Shown: one piece after another, positions 17,378 through 27,730 of the stretch | Layout of the letters: each line of letters opens with the position of its first letter | Numbering within the stretch: the stretch's first letter is position 1 | Assembly (NCBI GenBank): GCA_902523185.1 | Contig: CABYYJ010000005.1 | Coordinates: 1 to 64,000 of the forward strand | DNA length: 64,000 bases | Source: an uncultured Pelagibacteraceae bacterium | GTDB taxonomy: Bacteria; Pseudomonadota; Alphaproteobacteria; Pelagibacterales; Pelagibacteraceae | Reading direction: 5' to 3' | Program-made: the position numbers and the translations under genes | The notes under the pieces: model-generated | What the model saw: only the letters and a program-made list of their open reading frames with translations | Told to the model about the DNA's origin: nothing | Database searches by the model: none

Positions 17378-17734
17378 ATGGCAAGAACAAAACGTGGTGT
17401 TGTAAGTAGAGCAAAACATAAAAAAGTATTAAAATCTGTAAAAGGGCAATACGGAAGAAGAAAAAATACAATACGAATAGCTCGTCAGGCAATGGAGAAA
17501 TCTATGCAGTATGCCTACCGAGATAGAAAAGCAAAAAAAAGAGAATTTAGATCTTTATGGATTCAGAGAATAAACGCTGGAGTGAGATCGGAGGGATTAA
17601 CTTACGCTAGATTTATTAATGGTTTGGCTAAATCTAAAATAAAATTAGACAGAAAAGTTTTGGCTGAATTAGCCTACAATAATCCAGAAGTGTTTAAATC
17701 TGTTGTAAAAAAGGTTCAATCCTCCCTTAATTAA
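17378..17734 (+). CDS. rplT: 50S ribosomal protein L20
   Basis: This 118-aa basic protein has the L20 N-terminus [19 protein letters not shown] and the [20 protein letters not shown] helix. L20 is an early 23S rRNA-binding assembly protein and in E. coli represses the rpmI-rplT operon. It lies one base after rpmI. An inverted repeat overlaps its stop codon. Confidence 0.97.
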   Translation: MARTKRGVVSRAKHKKVLKSVKGQYGRRKNTIRIARQAMEKSMQYAYRDRKAKKREFRSLWIQRINAGVRSEGLTYARFINGLAKSKIKLDRKVLAELAYNNPEVFKSVVKKVQSSLN

Positions 17735-17739
17735 AAGGG
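17724..17739 (+). terminator. Weak hairpin at the end of rplT
   Basis: CCCTT and AAGGG form a 5-bp stem around AATTAA, overlapping the rplT stop codon and followed by TCTTTG. The T-tract is short, so it may be a weak terminator or attenuator between the ribosomal-protein genes and pheS, or have no role. Confidence 0.22.
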
Positions 17740-17783
17740 TCTTTGATTTAACACAAACTTTAATATAAAAAATCAATTACCAC

Positions 17784-18851
17784 ATGAGTGATTTGGATAA
17801 AATAAATTCTATTTTTAATGCAAAAATTGACTCTGTTAAAACTAAGGAAGATTTACAAAATATTAAAACTGAGTTTTTCGGAAAAAATGGGCAAATTACT
17901 CTGCAGTTCAAAACACTTGGGAAATTGGAACCTAATAAAAGGAAAGAGTTCGCTTCAAACTTAAATAAAATTAAAGATGATTTATCTAATCAGATTGAAC
18001 AGAAAAGTTTTGAAATAGAGAATGCAGAAATTAGCGATAAATTAAAAAATGAAAAAGTTGATGTAACTTTGCCGATCCGACCGTATCAACAAGGAAAAAT
18101 ACATCCAGTGTCTCAAGTCATAGATGAAATTTCTTCTATTTTTTCTGAAATTGGTTTTACTGTTGCTGAGGGTCCGGATGTTGAAACTGAGTATAATAAT
18201 TTTACAGCACTCAATACACCAGAGGATCATCCAGCAAGAGATATGCATGATACGTTTTACTTGGAAAAAAATAAAAAACTTCTTTTAAGGACACACACTT
18301 CTCCAGTACAAATTAGAGCAATGCTAAATGGAAAACCACCATTTAAAATAATTGTTCCTGGAAGAACTTATAGATGCGATAGTGATCAAACTCACGCTCC
18401 AATGTTTCATCAATTAGAAGGGCTTCACATTGATAAAAATATTACTATGGGTCATCTAAAGGGATGTTTAGATTATTTTATTAAAGAATTTTTTGAAGTT
18501 AAAAATGTTAAAATGAGATTTAGACCCAGCCATTTTCCATTTACAGAACCATCTGCTGAAGTAGACATCGGATACAGAATTGAGAATGAAAAAATCGTAA
18601 TTGGTGAAGGAAATAAATGGTTAGAAATATTAGGTTGCGGGATGGTTCATCCAAATGTTCTAAAAAATGCAAAAGTTGATCCAAAAAAATATCAAGGATT
18701 TGCATTTGGGATGGGCATTGATCGTTTGGCCATGTTAAAATATGGAATTAACGATTTAAGAGCTTTTTTTGAAACAGATTATAGATGGTTAAGTCATTTC
18801 GGTTTTGACCCTTTAGATGTGCCAACAAACTATAGAGGATTAAGCAAATGA
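17784..18851 (+). CDS. pheS: Phenylalanyl-tRNA synthetase alpha subunit
   Basis: This 355-aa protein has an N-terminal coiled-coil tRNA-binding region (about 1-90) and a class II catalytic domain with [31 protein letters not shown] (motif 2) and [11 protein letters not shown] (motif 3). With PheT it forms the alpha2-beta2 enzyme that charges tRNA-Phe. It follows rplT by 49 bases, the classical order, and overlaps pheT by 4 bases. Confidence 0.97.
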   Translation: MSDLDKINSIFNAKIDSVKTKEDLQNIKTEFFGKNGQITLQFKTLGKLEPNKRKEFASNLNKIKDDLSNQIEQKSFEIENAEISDKLKNEKVDVTLPIRPYQQGKIHPVSQVIDEISSIFSEIGFTVAEGPDVETEYNNFTALNTPEDHPARDMHDTFYLEKNKKLLLRTHTSPVQIRAMLNGKPPFKIIVPGRTYRCDSDQTHAPMFHQLEGLHIDKNITMGHLKGCLDYFIKEFFEVKNVKMRFRPSHFPFTEPSAEVDIGYRIENEKIVIGEGNKWLEILGCGMVHPNVLKNAKVDPKKYQGFAFGMGIDRLAMLKYGINDLRAFFETDYRWLSHFGFDPLDVPTNYRGLSK

Positions 18852-21250
18852 TTATTACACTTCCATGGTTAAAAGAGCATTTAAAAACTAATGCAAAAGA
18901 AAACGAAATTATAAATAAACTAACTAATATAGGCTTAGAGGTTGAAAGTGTAAAAGAAAACTCAGGAGAGCTAAGTGAATTTAAAATAGCTAAAATTATC
19001 AAAGCTGAGAAACATCCCAACGCAGATAAATTGAAAGTATGTGATGTAAATATTGGCGGAAAGGAAATTTTAAAAGTTGTATGTGGAGCGCCTAATGCAA
19101 GAGATGGACTCGTAACAATTTACGCTCCGCCAGGAGCTATTATACCTAAAACTAAGTTTCAGCTTAAAATCGCCAAAATAAGAGGAGTAGAGTCTCGTGG
19201 TATGTTGTGTTCTGAGAGCGAACTGAATTTATCAGATCAGAGCGACGGAATAATTGAATTAAATTCTAAAGAAAAAGAGATAGGAAAAAGCTACTTTAAA
19301 AGTAAGTCAGAAAAAGTAATCGATATTGCAATTACACCAAATAGACCAGACTGTTTAGGTATAAGAGGTATTGCAAGAGATTTATCTTCTACTGGAATAG
19401 GAAAATTAATAACCTCAAAAAGAAAAAAGATAAAACAAAGCTCTAAGCATCAAGTAAAGATATCAATAACTAAAGATAAGCATCAAGGGTGTCTTACATT
19501 TGGAAGTTGTTATATTAAAAATATTGTAAATAAAGAAAGTCCAAAATGGTTGAAAGACAAACTCCATACTCTTGGCTTAAAACCAATCTCTGCTGTTGTT
19601 GATATCACAAATTATGTGATGTTTGATTTGAACCGTCCATTACATGCTTACGATGCAGATAAAATTGATAGAGAGATAATTGTAAGAAACTCAAAAGAAG
19701 GTGAGGAGTTTGAAGCATTAGATAATAAGAAATACAAACTTAAAAAAGGTATGTGCGTTATTACTGATAAGTCTAGTGTTCTTGGCCTTGGTGGTATCAT
19801 AGGAGGAACAAAAACTTCGACAGAATTTGATACAAAAAATATCTTACTTGAGTCTGCATATTTTCTACCATCTTCAATTAGAAAAACATCTCGAGAATTA
19901 GCAATTAATACTGATGCAAAATATAGATTTGAGAGAGGCATAGATCCTAACTCTGTAATAGAGGGTCTTCAAGTTGCCACTGAAATGATATTAAAGATTT
20001 GTGGTGGGCAAGCAAGCAAGTTTACGATCACAGGAAAAAATTCTCAAAAGAATAAGATTATAAAATTTGAGATCGATAATTTTGAAAATTTGATAGGTAT
20101 ACCTATATCTATTAATGAGGCACAAAAAATTTTGATCTCATTAGGTTTCATTTGCAAAAAAGGAAAAAAGGATCTTAAAGTAGAAATTCCTTCATGGAGA
20201 CCAGATATTAATCAAGATGTAGACATAATCGAAGAACTTATTAGAATTAAAGGTTTCAAAAATATAAAATTAGTCACCCCTGAGAGAATTAGAGAAAGTG
20301 AAACTTTAAATTTTAAACAAAAGCTATTTCATTTGTCGCAAAGATCTCTTGCATCAAAAGGATTTCTCGAGTCAGTTACCTGGTCATTTACTAACTCTAA
20401 AATTGATAGTCAATTTTCAAAAGGTGAAAAAGAAATTCCAATTTTTAATCCAATTTCCTCTGATCTTGACGTTTTAAGAAGATCAATCTTTTCAAATCTT
20501 TCAATTTATCTTAAAAAAAATCAAGATAGAGGTTATGAGGATGTATCTCTATTTGAAATAGGGCCAATATTTTATGGAAAAAATCCAGGAGAACAACAAA
20601 TTGTAGTTGGTGCTTTAAAATCAGGGAAAGTAAATAGAAAAAGCTGGATTGAAAAGGAGAGAAATATAGATGTGTTTGACATTAAAAGTGACGCGGTCAA
20701 AACTTTAATTGAACTTGGGTTATCTGAGAAAGATCTTTTTATAAGCGATAATACAAAACAGTGTTACCATCCAGGAAGATCTGGTTCTATAAATTTAAAA
20801 TCAGAAAAAGGACCTCACCTCGCTTACTTTGGAGAATTACATCCTGCCATAATAAAAAAATTAGATTTTAAAGAGCTAAACATTTATGGATTAGAAATAT
20901 TTTTAAAAAATATACCCGAACCTAATAAAAAAATAAGGCAAACAAAAAAAAGTTTCCAACCTTCAGATTTTCAAAAATCCCAAAGAGATTTTGCCTTTGT
21001 AATTGATAAAATTTTTAAGATAGGGCTGTTAGAAAAGATCATTAAAGAAATAGATGAGTCGCTTATTCAAGAAGTAACAACTTTTGATGTTTACGAGGGA
21101 GAAAATATTCCTAAAGATAAAAAATCAGTAGCAATTAATGTTACTTTACAGTCTCCAAATAAAACTTTGATTGAAAAAGATATAGATCAGATTAGTAAAA
21201 AAATTATTGATGTAGTTAAAGAAAAAACAGGCGCTACAATTAGGTCCTAA
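18848..21250 (+). CDS. pheT: Phenylalanyl-tRNA synthetase beta subunit
   Basis: This 800-aa protein has the bacterial PheT order: an N-terminal tRNA-binding EMAP-like fold ([14 protein letters not shown], about 55-70), the B3/B4 editing domain in the middle, a B5 helix-turn-helix-like domain, a catalytic-like core and a C-terminal FDX-ACB anticodon-binding domain starting near [14 protein letters not shown]. It overlaps pheS (ATGA type) and its last base is shared with the lepA ATG. Confidence 0.97.
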   Translation: MIITLPWLKEHLKTNAKENEIINKLTNIGLEVESVKENSGELSEFKIAKIIKAEKHPNADKLKVCDVNIGGKEILKVVCGAPNARDGLVTIYAPPGAIIPKTKFQLKIAKIRGVESRGMLCSESELNLSDQSDGIIELNSKEKEIGKSYFKSKSEKVIDIAITPNRPDCLGIRGIARDLSSTGIGKLITSKRKKIKQSSKHQVKISITKDKHQGCLTFGSCYIKNIVNKESPKWLKDKLHTLGLKPISAVVDITNYVMFDLNRPLHAYDADKIDREIIVRNSKEGEEFEALDNKKYKLKKGMCVITDKSSVLGLGGIIGGTKTSTEFDTKNILLESAYFLPSSIRKTSRELAINTDAKYRFERGIDPNSVIEGLQVATEMILKICGGQASKFTITGKNSQKNKIIKFEIDNFENLIGIPISINEAQKILISLGFICKKGKKDLKVEIPSWRPDINQDVDIIEELIRIKGFKNIKLVTPERIRESETLNFKQKLFHLSQRSLASKGFLESVTWSFTNSKIDSQFSKGEKEIPIFNPISSDLDVLRRSIFSNLSIYLKKNQDRGYEDVSLFEIGPIFYGKNPGEQQIVVGALKSGKVNRKSWIEKERNIDVFDIKSDAVKTLIELGLSEKDLFISDNTKQCYHPGRSGSINLKSEKGPHLAYFGELHPAIIKKLDFKELNIYGLEIFLKNIPEPNKKIRQTKKSFQPSDFQKSQRDFAFVIDKIFKIGLLEKIIKEIDESLIQEVTTFDVYEGENIPKDKKSVAINVTLQSPNKTLIEKDIDQISKKIIDVVKEKTGATIRS

Positions 21251-23058
21251 TGTCAGATATAAAAAGAATTCGTAATTTTTCTATAATTGCGCATATTGAT
21301 CACGGAAAATCCACTATCGCAGATAGAATAATCCATAAGTGTGGTGGCTTATCAGATCGTGAGATGAAACAACAAGTCTTAGACTCAATGGATATAGAAA
21401 GAGAGCGTGGTATTACAATTAAAGCTCAAACGGTAAAACTAGATTACAAAGGAAAAGATGGTCAAATTTACAAACTTAATATAATCGATACACCTGGACA
21501 TGTAGACTTCGGCTATGAAGTTAGCAGATCATTATCTGCATGCGAAGGCTCACTTTTAATAATAGATAGCACCCAAGGCGTGGAGGCACAAACTTTAGCT
21601 AATGTATATCAAGCGCTAGAAATAAATCATGAAGTAATACCTGTATTAAATAAAATAGATTTACCTGCATCTGATTTAGAAAAAACAAAAAAAGAAATAG
21701 AAGATGTTGTAGGTATCGAAACGACAAATGCGATTCCTTGTTCAGGAAAGACTGGTGAAGGTATTGATGATATTTTAGAGGCAATAATAAATAAGTTACC
21801 AGCTCCTAAAGGTACTTCAAATGATAAGCTAAAATGTCTATTGGTGGATAGTTGGTATGACAGTTACCTTGGCGTAGTAATTCTGGTTCGTGTTATCAAT
21901 GGTAAATTAAAAAAAGGCATGAAGATAAAACTTATGTCTAATAATCAAGAGCATTTAATCGAAAGAGTAGGAGTATTTACTCCTAAACCGTCTGATATCA
22001 GTGATTTAAATTCAGGGGAAATTGGATTCATAATTACTGGCATTAAATCTTTATCAGAAACAAAAGTTGGGGATACAATATGTGATGCCAACGACCCAAT
22101 TGATGATCCCCTACCTGGCTTCAAACCAAGTAAGCCAGTTGTATTTTGTGGGTTATTTCCAGTCGACAGTTCAGAGTACCAAAAATTAAAAGATGGTTTA
22201 GCTAAACTTAAATTAAACGATGCAAGTTTTTCCTATGAACCTGAGTCATCAAGTGCACTAGGTCTTGGTTTCAGATGCGGTTTTTTAGGCCTGCTACATC
22301 TTGAGATAATAACGGAGAGGCTAGAGAGAGAATTTGATGTAAGTTTAATTACAACAACTCCAGGTGTAATTTACAAAGTTCACACAACATCGAGTAAAAT
22401 TTTAGATTTACAGAACCCAACTAATATGCCGGATCCATCTCAGATCGAAAAAATTGAGGAACCTTGGATTAAGTCTACTATTATTACTCCAGATGAGTAT
22501 TTAGGATCAATTATTAAGATTTGCCAAGATAAAAGAGGTATCCAAACCAATTTATCTTACTCGGGAAGTAGAGCAGTATTATCATATGACCTGCCACTTA
22601 ATGAGGTTGTATTTGATTTTAATGATAGGCTAAAATCTGTATCAAGTGGTTATGCAAGTTTTGATTATGAGATTTCCGGTTACAGGGAAGGTGATTTAGT
22701 GAAACTGGGAATTTTGGTTAATTCAGAACCTGTCGATGCATTAGCAATGATAATTCATAAAGACTTTGCTCAAAAAACTGGTAGGCAAGTTTGTGAAAAG
22801 TTAAAAGATTTAATTCCAAGACACAACTTTATGATACCAGTGCAAGCAGCCATTGGAGGAAAAATTGTAGCCCGAGAGTCAATTAAAGGATTTAAAAAAG
22901 ATGTTTTAACGAAAATTCATGGTGGAGGGGCTACTGATCGTAAAAGAAAACTCTTAGAAAAACAAAAAAAAGGAAAAGCAAGATCTAAACAGTTTGGTAG
23001 AGTTGAAATTCCACAAGAAGCTTTTATAGGTGTTTTAAAAATAAATAAAGAGACTTAA
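21250..23058 (+). CDS. lepA: Elongation factor 4 (LepA) GTPase
   Basis: This 602-aa GTPase has G1 [10 protein letters not shown]3 DTPGHVDF and G4 NKIDLP, then EF-G-like domains II-V and the LepA-specific C-terminal domain ending near [20 protein letters not shown]. LepA acts on ribosomes during translation and subunit biogenesis at the membrane or cytosol. It shares one base with pheT upstream and one with the GT4 downstream. Confidence 0.97.
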   Translation: MSDIKRIRNFSIIAHIDHGKSTIADRIIHKCGGLSDREMKQQVLDSMDIERERGITIKAQTVKLDYKGKDGQIYKLNIIDTPGHVDFGYEVSRSLSACEGSLLIIDSTQGVEAQTLANVYQALEINHEVIPVLNKIDLPASDLEKTKKEIEDVVGIETTNAIPCSGKTGEGIDDILEAIINKLPAPKGTSNDKLKCLLVDSWYDSYLGVVILVRVINGKLKKGMKIKLMSNNQEHLIERVGVFTPKPSDISDLNSGEIGFIITGIKSLSETKVGDTICDANDPIDDPLPGFKPSKPVVFCGLFPVDSSEYQKLKDGLAKLKLNDASFSYEPESSSALGLGFRCGFLGLLHLEIITERLEREFDVSLITTTPGVIYKVHTTSSKILDLQNPTNMPDPSQIEKIEEPWIKSTIITPDEYLGSIIKICQDKRGIQTNLSYSGSRAVLSYDLPLNEVVFDFNDRLKSVSSGYASFDYEISGYREGDLVKLGILVNSEPVDALAMIIHKDFAQKTGRQVCEKLKDLIPRHNFMIPVQAAIGGKIVARESIKGFKKDVLTKIHGGGATDRKRKLLEKQKKGKARSKQFGRVEIPQEAFIGVLKINKET

Positions 23059-24080
23059 TGAAAAAAAAACTTTTTATTTTTTCAAACGAAAGCATCTTCT
23101 CACAGAATAATAAATTTTTTTGTGATAATATTGATTTAAAATCTAGTCCAGAAGGTTTAAATAAAGAGTTTGAAGTAAATCTTTTTGCCCGGAACTCTAC
23201 AAAAAAAAGAGCACACGAAATTAAGATAAAAAAAATTAAAATTTTTTCAAATATTTTTTCGTATTTATCAGAGGTATTTAAATCTACAAAAATAAAGGAC
23301 GCAAAATATCTAATAATTTCAATATCGCCTTATACTTTTTTTATAAGTTTATTTCTCAAACTTTTAGGAAAAACTCCAATAATTTATTTAAGAAGCGATG
23401 GTTTTGGTGAGTATAAAGCAATTTTAGGAATGCTGGGTTACATTATATATTACATAATGTTCAATTTTTCTGCCTTAACCTCAAATTTTATAAGTTGTAG
23501 AAATTACATACTTAGAGGAAAGAAGGGTAAAGTAATTTATCCATCCCAATTAGACTCTTTATGGCTAAGAAAACCTAAAAATATCGAGATCAATGATTAT
23601 AAACTTCTTTACGTTGGAAGAATAAAAACAGAAAAAGGAGTTTTCTCATTAGTGAATTTAATAAAAAATAAACCCAATATATCACTTACGATAGTTGGTG
23701 CTGAGAGACAAACAGATTATAAAATAAACCAAAGTAATATTAAAATTGAGATAACAGAGAGTAACAAAGCCAAATTAATAAAATATTATGACGATAATAA
23801 CATTTTTGTCTTACCTTCATTCACTGAAGGTCATCCTATGGTTTTATTAGAGTCTTTAGCAAGAAGGCGACCAGTTATAATTTTTGAAGAAATCAGCCAT
23901 GTTATTGGTGATAAAAAAGGAATTTTTGTTTCAAAAAGAAATTTTTCAAATTTTTTTATGACACTGAAAACTATCAAAAAAAATTATACAAAAATTCAAA
24001 AAGATATGATGAAAAATAAATTACCTACTAACAGACAATTCATAGAGCAATTTACTAAAGCAATTGGCCAATACGATTGA
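23058..24080 (+). CDS. Glycosyltransferase (GT4-like)
   Basis: This 340-aa protein has a GT-B appearance. The C-terminal half carries LLYVGRIKTEKGVFSLV and SFTEGHPMVLLE, the E-x7-E region of GT4 enzymes. The N-terminal half is diverged, with LKLLGKTPIIYLRSDGFGEY. It probably adds a sugar to a surface glycan. Its ATG overlaps the lepA stop by one base, so it is appended to the translation operon. It ends four bases before the convergent FkbM methyltransferase gene. The sugar is unknown. Confidence 0.8.
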   Translation: MKKKLFIFSNESIFSQNNKFFCDNIDLKSSPEGLNKEFEVNLFARNSTKKRAHEIKIKKIKIFSNIFSYLSEVFKSTKIKDAKYLIISISPYTFFISLFLKLLGKTPIIYLRSDGFGEYKAILGMLGYIIYYIMFNFSALTSNFISCRNYILRGKKGKVIYPSQLDSLWLRKPKNIEINDYKLLYVGRIKTEKGVFSLVNLIKNKPNISLTIVGAERQTDYKINQSNIKIEITESNKAKLIKYYDDNNIFVLPSFTEGHPMVLLESLARRRPVIIFEEISHVIGDKKGIFVSKRNFSNFFMTLKTIKKNYTKIQKDMMKNKLPTNRQFIEQFTKAIGQYD

Positions 24081-24084
24081 GGTT

Positions 24085-24792
24085 TTAATCAAAAATTTTA
24101 GAGTTAAAATATACTGCATCTGTATATTTCATAAATGGAAATTTAAAATTCTTTGAATTTACAAATGAATTTTTTTTTAAGAATAATTTTATCTTTTTTA
24201 AATCATAATTTTTATAGTAATCAGTGAAATTATGCTCAATAACAATTATCTTAACTTTATCAATAATTTTTTCCATTCCTTGTAAAACGTCAATTTCATG
24301 TCCCTCTGTATCAATCTTTACAACATCTATTTTCTTTAAATTAAACTTTTTAAAGAAAAAAGTAAGAGTCTGAGTTTTTGTTTCCTCTGTTGTATAGTAC
24401 CCAGCATTTGAGCTTCCGATTATAAAAGTCTTTAATTTAAAATGTTTGGAGTTGGTATTTAAATTCGAGAAGGTAGATGTCGTGGTTAGGTAATTTTTGA
24501 AAAGCGTTTTACTACCTTTTTTTTTACTTAAAGCATAATTTATTACTTTTACTCTCTTATTATAGAGATATTTATTTTTGAGCTTTTTGAAACAATCTTT
24601 TTGAGGTTCGAATCCGTATATTCTAGATTTATTATATAAATTTTTAAAAAAATCTATACTTTCACCTGTGTGTGAGCCGACATCTACAACAACTTTACAT
24701 GATAAATTTAAACTTAATAAATATCTTTTTATTTTTCGTCTGTGGAATAGATGATCTAATAAATCGTAAAAATATTTAAAAATTAATCTCAT
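24085..24792 (-). CDS. FkbM-family methyltransferase
   Basis: This 235-aa protein has an SAM-binding motif I in VVVDVGSHTGESIDFF, motif II-like IYGFEPQKDCF, and the FkbM signature VDVVKIDTEGHEIDVLQGM. FkbM-type enzymes O-methylate sugars or polyketides; near glycosyltransferases a glycan O-methyltransferase is most likely. It diverges from the membrane protein at 24855 and converges with the GT4 gene. The acceptor is inferred only. Confidence 0.88.
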   Translation of the reverse strand: MRLIFKYFYDLLDHLFHRRKIKRYLLSLNLSCKVVVDVGSHTGESIDFFKNLYNKSRIYGFEPQKDCFKKLKNKYLYNKRVKVINYALSKKKGSKTLFKNYLTTTSTFSNLNTNSKHFKLKTFIIGSSNAGYYTTEETKTQTLTFFFKKFNLKKIDVVKIDTEGHEIDVLQGMEKIIDKVKIIVIEHNFTDYYKNYDLKKIKLFLKKNSFVNSKNFKFPFMKYTDAVYFNSKIFD

Positions 24793-24854
24793 TTATCCAA
24801 ATAATAATACATGATATGAATTGCAACAAAAAATTTTATTAAATTTAATTTTAA

Positions 24855-26792
24855 ATGCTGATATTCGTTCTAATCTTTTTTACAATTTTGATTTCTAGGT
24901 CTAACTCTTTTTTACTTGGATATGAACTACTAAATATTGACGAGTCCCAAATGATGGCCAATGCAGTCCGATTTCAAAAAAATGAGTACAATATTTTTGA
25001 ATTCGATGGTACCAGTTCAGGTTTTCTAAATTCGCTTGTATTGAATTGGCCAAACATTTTTGGATATGATGTAACTTTTCTAAGCACAAGAATTACTGCA
25101 ATATTTATTTTATCTTTGATTTTTTACCTTTGCTTTTTATATTTTCGTTTCGATCTTAATAGAAAATTGTCTTTTTTATTAATTTTGCCTGGAATAGCAC
25201 TTTTTTCTCTAACTCATGATCCAGACTATCTCCATTATTCTAGCGAACTTTTACCGACTCTTTTTTTATTAATTTGTCTTTACGGATATAAAAAATATTT
25301 TGAATTAAATGATCCTAAAATTTTTTATTTAGGAATGACCTCAATTAGTCTAATTTTTTTCGCAAAAACACAAATAATTCCAACGGCTTCTTTTTTGGCT
25401 TTTTCTATTTGTTTATACTCTTTGATTAAAAAAAATTTTAAATTTTTAAGAAATATTATTTTTTTATTCTGTCTTCCGATTATTTTAATTTTTGGTGCAT
25501 ATATTCTAACTGGATTTTTTTATGACTATTTTTTAAATTATTTTGAATTTTCCAAGGCGGTAGCTTCTAAATATTCTTTAGGAGAAAATATTTTGAGTCA
25601 AAACGGTACTAAAATTAATATTGTAAACAAAAGAAATATTATTGATCATTTTTTATATAATTCAGTCTTTCATTTTTTTTATTTTCAAATTTTATTAGCA
25701 TTTTATCTAATTGGATTTTCATTGAGTATTAAAAAAATCAAAGGATATCTTAATATTCATTTCATATTGGTATCAGTAACAATAATAATGGTATTGATTT
25801 CTATCTTAGTCACTGGAGCTATTTATAGGCACTATTTCATACCTTTAGTTCCTTTAACGATTTTATTTACTGGGATATTATTTATAAAAAACAAAGACGT
25901 AATTTTAGTGTCACAATTAAAAAAAATGCCAATTTATTTTTTACTAATTGTTTTTATGTCTACTTTTATTTTTGAAAACAAAAAATTCTATTCAAAAAAA
26001 TATGATAAGATAGCCTTCAAAATTGATAAAATAATTTTTAATTCGCCAAATATTTTCAAATTTTTAAAGATTGAAGAAGGCAATATATTTGTATGGGGAT
26101 GGAGCCCACAAATTTACGTTATAAGCAACTTATATCCTTCCGATAGAGCAACGATTTCACAAAAGAATATTGAAAATTATTCCAACGAAGAATATTTCAA
26201 TAACAGGCTTATTCAAGATATAAAAAAGAATAAACCAAATTTAATCTTGGATTATGTAAAACCTAAAAGTTTTTACTATAATAATCTCAATCAAGGTATT
26301 TCAAATTCTCCGATCAGTAAAATAGTTAACAGAGAGTACTTAAAAATCAATAATTTTGATCAAAATTGTCCTGATCTTTATTTATTGAGAAAAAATTTTA
26401 AAAAACTTGACGATCAATTAATAAATTTTCAAACTAACGATCCTAGATTTAAAAAGATCAACAATTTTAGTGTTTCAAAAGATATATGTGAAGACAGTGT
26501 TAATTTTGATTCTAGCTATAAAGATGAATTAGTTCTAAAAATAGATAGAAATTCAAAAATTAAAAAATTGTTGATTTTATCATCACATGTAAATGACAAA
26601 AATATCGATTTACCAATTTTTCTAAACAATAAAGGTGATATTAACAATTATAAAATAATTCTAAAACAATATCCATTTTGGTCGACAATTGAATTTGAAA
26701 AAAATCAATTTACTGACGAAGTAGTAATTGATATTTCTAAACTTAAAAAATTAAACTTTGGTATAAACGAAATTAAACTTTATAAAAAATAA
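24855..26792 (+). CDS. Large membrane protein, GT39/GT-C-like
   Basis: This 645-aa protein has roughly ten hydrophobic segments over residues 1-375 and then a soluble C-terminal part. An acidic loop after the first helix ([12 protein letters not shown]) and a His/Asp-rich luminal-type loop ([13 protein letters not shown]) suggest a GT-C fold transferase such as GT39/PMT. The composition is extremely Phe/Ile/Lys/Asn-rich. It lies directly upstream of tRNA-Ser with a 5-base gap. Function is inferred from topology and context. Confidence 0.6.
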   Translation: MLIFVLIFFTILISRSNSFLLGYELLNIDESQMMANAVRFQKNEYNIFEFDGTSSGFLNSLVLNWPNIFGYDVTFLSTRITAIFILSLIFYLCFLYFRFDLNRKLSFLLILPGIALFSLTHDPDYLHYSSELLPTLFLLICLYGYKKYFELNDPKIFYLGMTSISLIFFAKTQIIPTASFLAFSICLYSLIKKNFKFLRNIIFLFCLPIILIFGAYILTGFFYDYFLNYFEFSKAVASKYSLGENILSQNGTKINIVNKRNIIDHFLYNSVFHFFYFQILLAFYLIGFSLSIKKIKGYLNIHFILVSVTIIMVLISILVTGAIYRHYFIPLVPLTILFTGILFIKNKDVILVSQLKKMPIYFLLIVFMSTFIFENKKFYSKKYDKIAFKIDKIIFNSPNIFKFLKIEEGNIFVWGWSPQIYVISNLYPSDRATISQKNIENYSNEEYFNNRLIQDIKKNKPNLILDYVKPKSFYYNNLNQGISNSPISKIVNREYLKINNFDQNCPDLYLLRKNFKKLDDQLINFQTNDPRFKKINNFSVSKDICEDSVNFDSSYKDELVLKIDRNSKIKKLLILSSHVNDKNIDLPIFLNNKGDINNYKIILKQYPFWSTIEFEKNQFTDEVVIDISKLKKLNFGINEIKLYKK

Positions 26793-26797
26793 TTAAG

Positions 26798-26887
26798 GGA
26801 GAGGTGGCCGAGTGGTTGAAGGCGCACGCTTGGAAAGCGTGTAAACGGGAAACCGTTTCGAGGGTTCGAATCCCTCTCTCTCCGCCA
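26798..26887 (+). tRNA. tRNA-Ser (anticodon GGA), CCA encoded
   Basis: This is a class II cloverleaf. The acceptor stem GGAGAGG (26798-26804) pairs with TCTCTCC (26877-26883), followed by discriminator G and CCA at 26885-26887. The anticodon loop TTGGAAA sits between CACGC and GCGTG, so the anticodon is GGA for UCC/UCU serine codons. The long variable arm is built from ACGGG/CCGT, and the T-loop is TTCGAAT. Confidence 0.97.
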
Positions 26888-26955
26888 CTCATTATCCACA
26901 TACAACCATAAAGAGTCTAATTATTTTAGATCGAATCAATTAATATATATCTTAG

Positions 26956-26990
26956 GGCAGTGGAGGGAGACTGAAGCTGCCTTTACTTTT
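26956..26990 (+). terminator. Candidate terminator hairpin after tRNA-Ser
   Basis: GGCAG (26956-26960) and CTGCC (26977-26981) can pair around a purine-rich loop, followed by TTTACTTTT. An alternative inner stem CAGT/ACTG is possible. The element is a GC-rich island in AT-rich DNA between tRNA-Ser and the convergent NlpC/P60 gene. A short separate RNA cannot be excluded. Confidence 0.3.
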
Positions 26991-27730
26991 TACAACCTTT
27001 TAATTCCTATCACTTTTAGTTTAGCAGTCTCTTCAATTCTTTTGATTGTCTGTTTTATTCCCATAACAACTGTCCTCTTCATTGGGCCATAGGCATGAAT
27101 AAGTTTTTTGTTTGAGAGAGCTAGAGCTACGTGACCTTTCCAATAAATAATATCATTTTTCTTTATCTTTTTAAATTTAATATTTTTTTTGAAATATTTA
27201 ACTTGATCCTTAGCATCTCTAGGACAAAATTTATTATTAAAATTCAAAAAAATTTGTATTAAAGCTGAACAATCAATCCCTTGAAAAGATTTACCACCCC
27301 ACTTGTACCTTATATTCTTAAAAATAGATATTTTTCTAAACAGATTTTTTTCTTTATAGGCAATTGGCTTAACATCCTTTTTATTCAGCCATCCGTTTGA
27401 AAATTGTAAGAATTTCTTTTTATTATCTATAACTTTGATTTTTGAACCAAAAGACAGTTCTTTAATTTTTTTACTTTTATAAGGTAGACTAAAAACTTTG
27501 GATTTTAAGATACAAACTTTATGAGTAGGTTTAAAATATTCAGTGAATATTCTATTTTTAATATAACCAATGTAACCGTCTTCTTTGATCTTAATTTTTA
27601 ACCATTTTTTACTTTTTTTAGATATTGAAAAGCTATCTCCATAAATCATTTGAGTTACTATTTCAGATTTAATTGTAGGTTTTTTGTAAACGCTGGTGAC
27701 AGTAAAATTGTTTGTAAAATATTTAGTCAT
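26990..27730 (-). CDS. NlpC/P60 family cell-wall hydrolase with SH3 domains
   Basis: This 246-aa protein has two SH3b-like segments in the N-terminal half (KSKKWLKIKI...GYIKN and SNGWLNKKDV) and a C-terminal NlpC/P60 papain-like domain. The catalytic Cys is in YKWGGKSFQGIDCSALIQ and a His in GHVALAL. Such enzymes cleave peptidoglycan stem peptides at the D-Glu/diamino-acid bond. No signal peptide is evident, so it may act on recycled muropeptides in the cytoplasm. Its start overlaps the AmpG-like gene by 8 bases, a strong hint of a joint role. Confidence 0.9.
   Translation of the reverse strand: MTKYFTNNFTVTSVYKKPTIKSEIVTQMIYGDSFSISKKSKKWLKIKIKEDGYIGYIKNRIFTEYFKPTHKVCILKSKVFSLPYKSKKIKELSFGSKIKVIDNKKKFLQFSNGWLNKKDVKPIAYKEKNLFRKISIFKNIRYKWGGKSFQGIDCSALIQIFLNFNNKFCPRDAKDQVKYFKKNIKFKKIKKNDIIYWKGHVALALSNKKLIHAYGPMKRTVVMGIKQTIKRIEETAKLKVIGIKRL

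Noticed and set aside
24605-24615. GGTTCGAATCC, a tRNA T-arm-like sequence
   Set aside because: It lies inside the FkbM coding sequence (YGFEPQ on the minus strand) and no cloverleaf surrounds it.
26892-26900. Perfect DnaA-box consensus TTATCCACA after tRNA-Ser, a possible oriC
   Set aside because: Only one box is present and about one match per 64 kb is expected by chance in AT-rich DNA; no cluster of boxes or dnaA/dnaN/gidA neighbours.
26951-26985. Possible SRP (4.5S) RNA apical domain
   Set aside because: The purine-rich loop lacks the conserved GGAA tetraloop and symmetric loop arrangement, and the sequence is too short.
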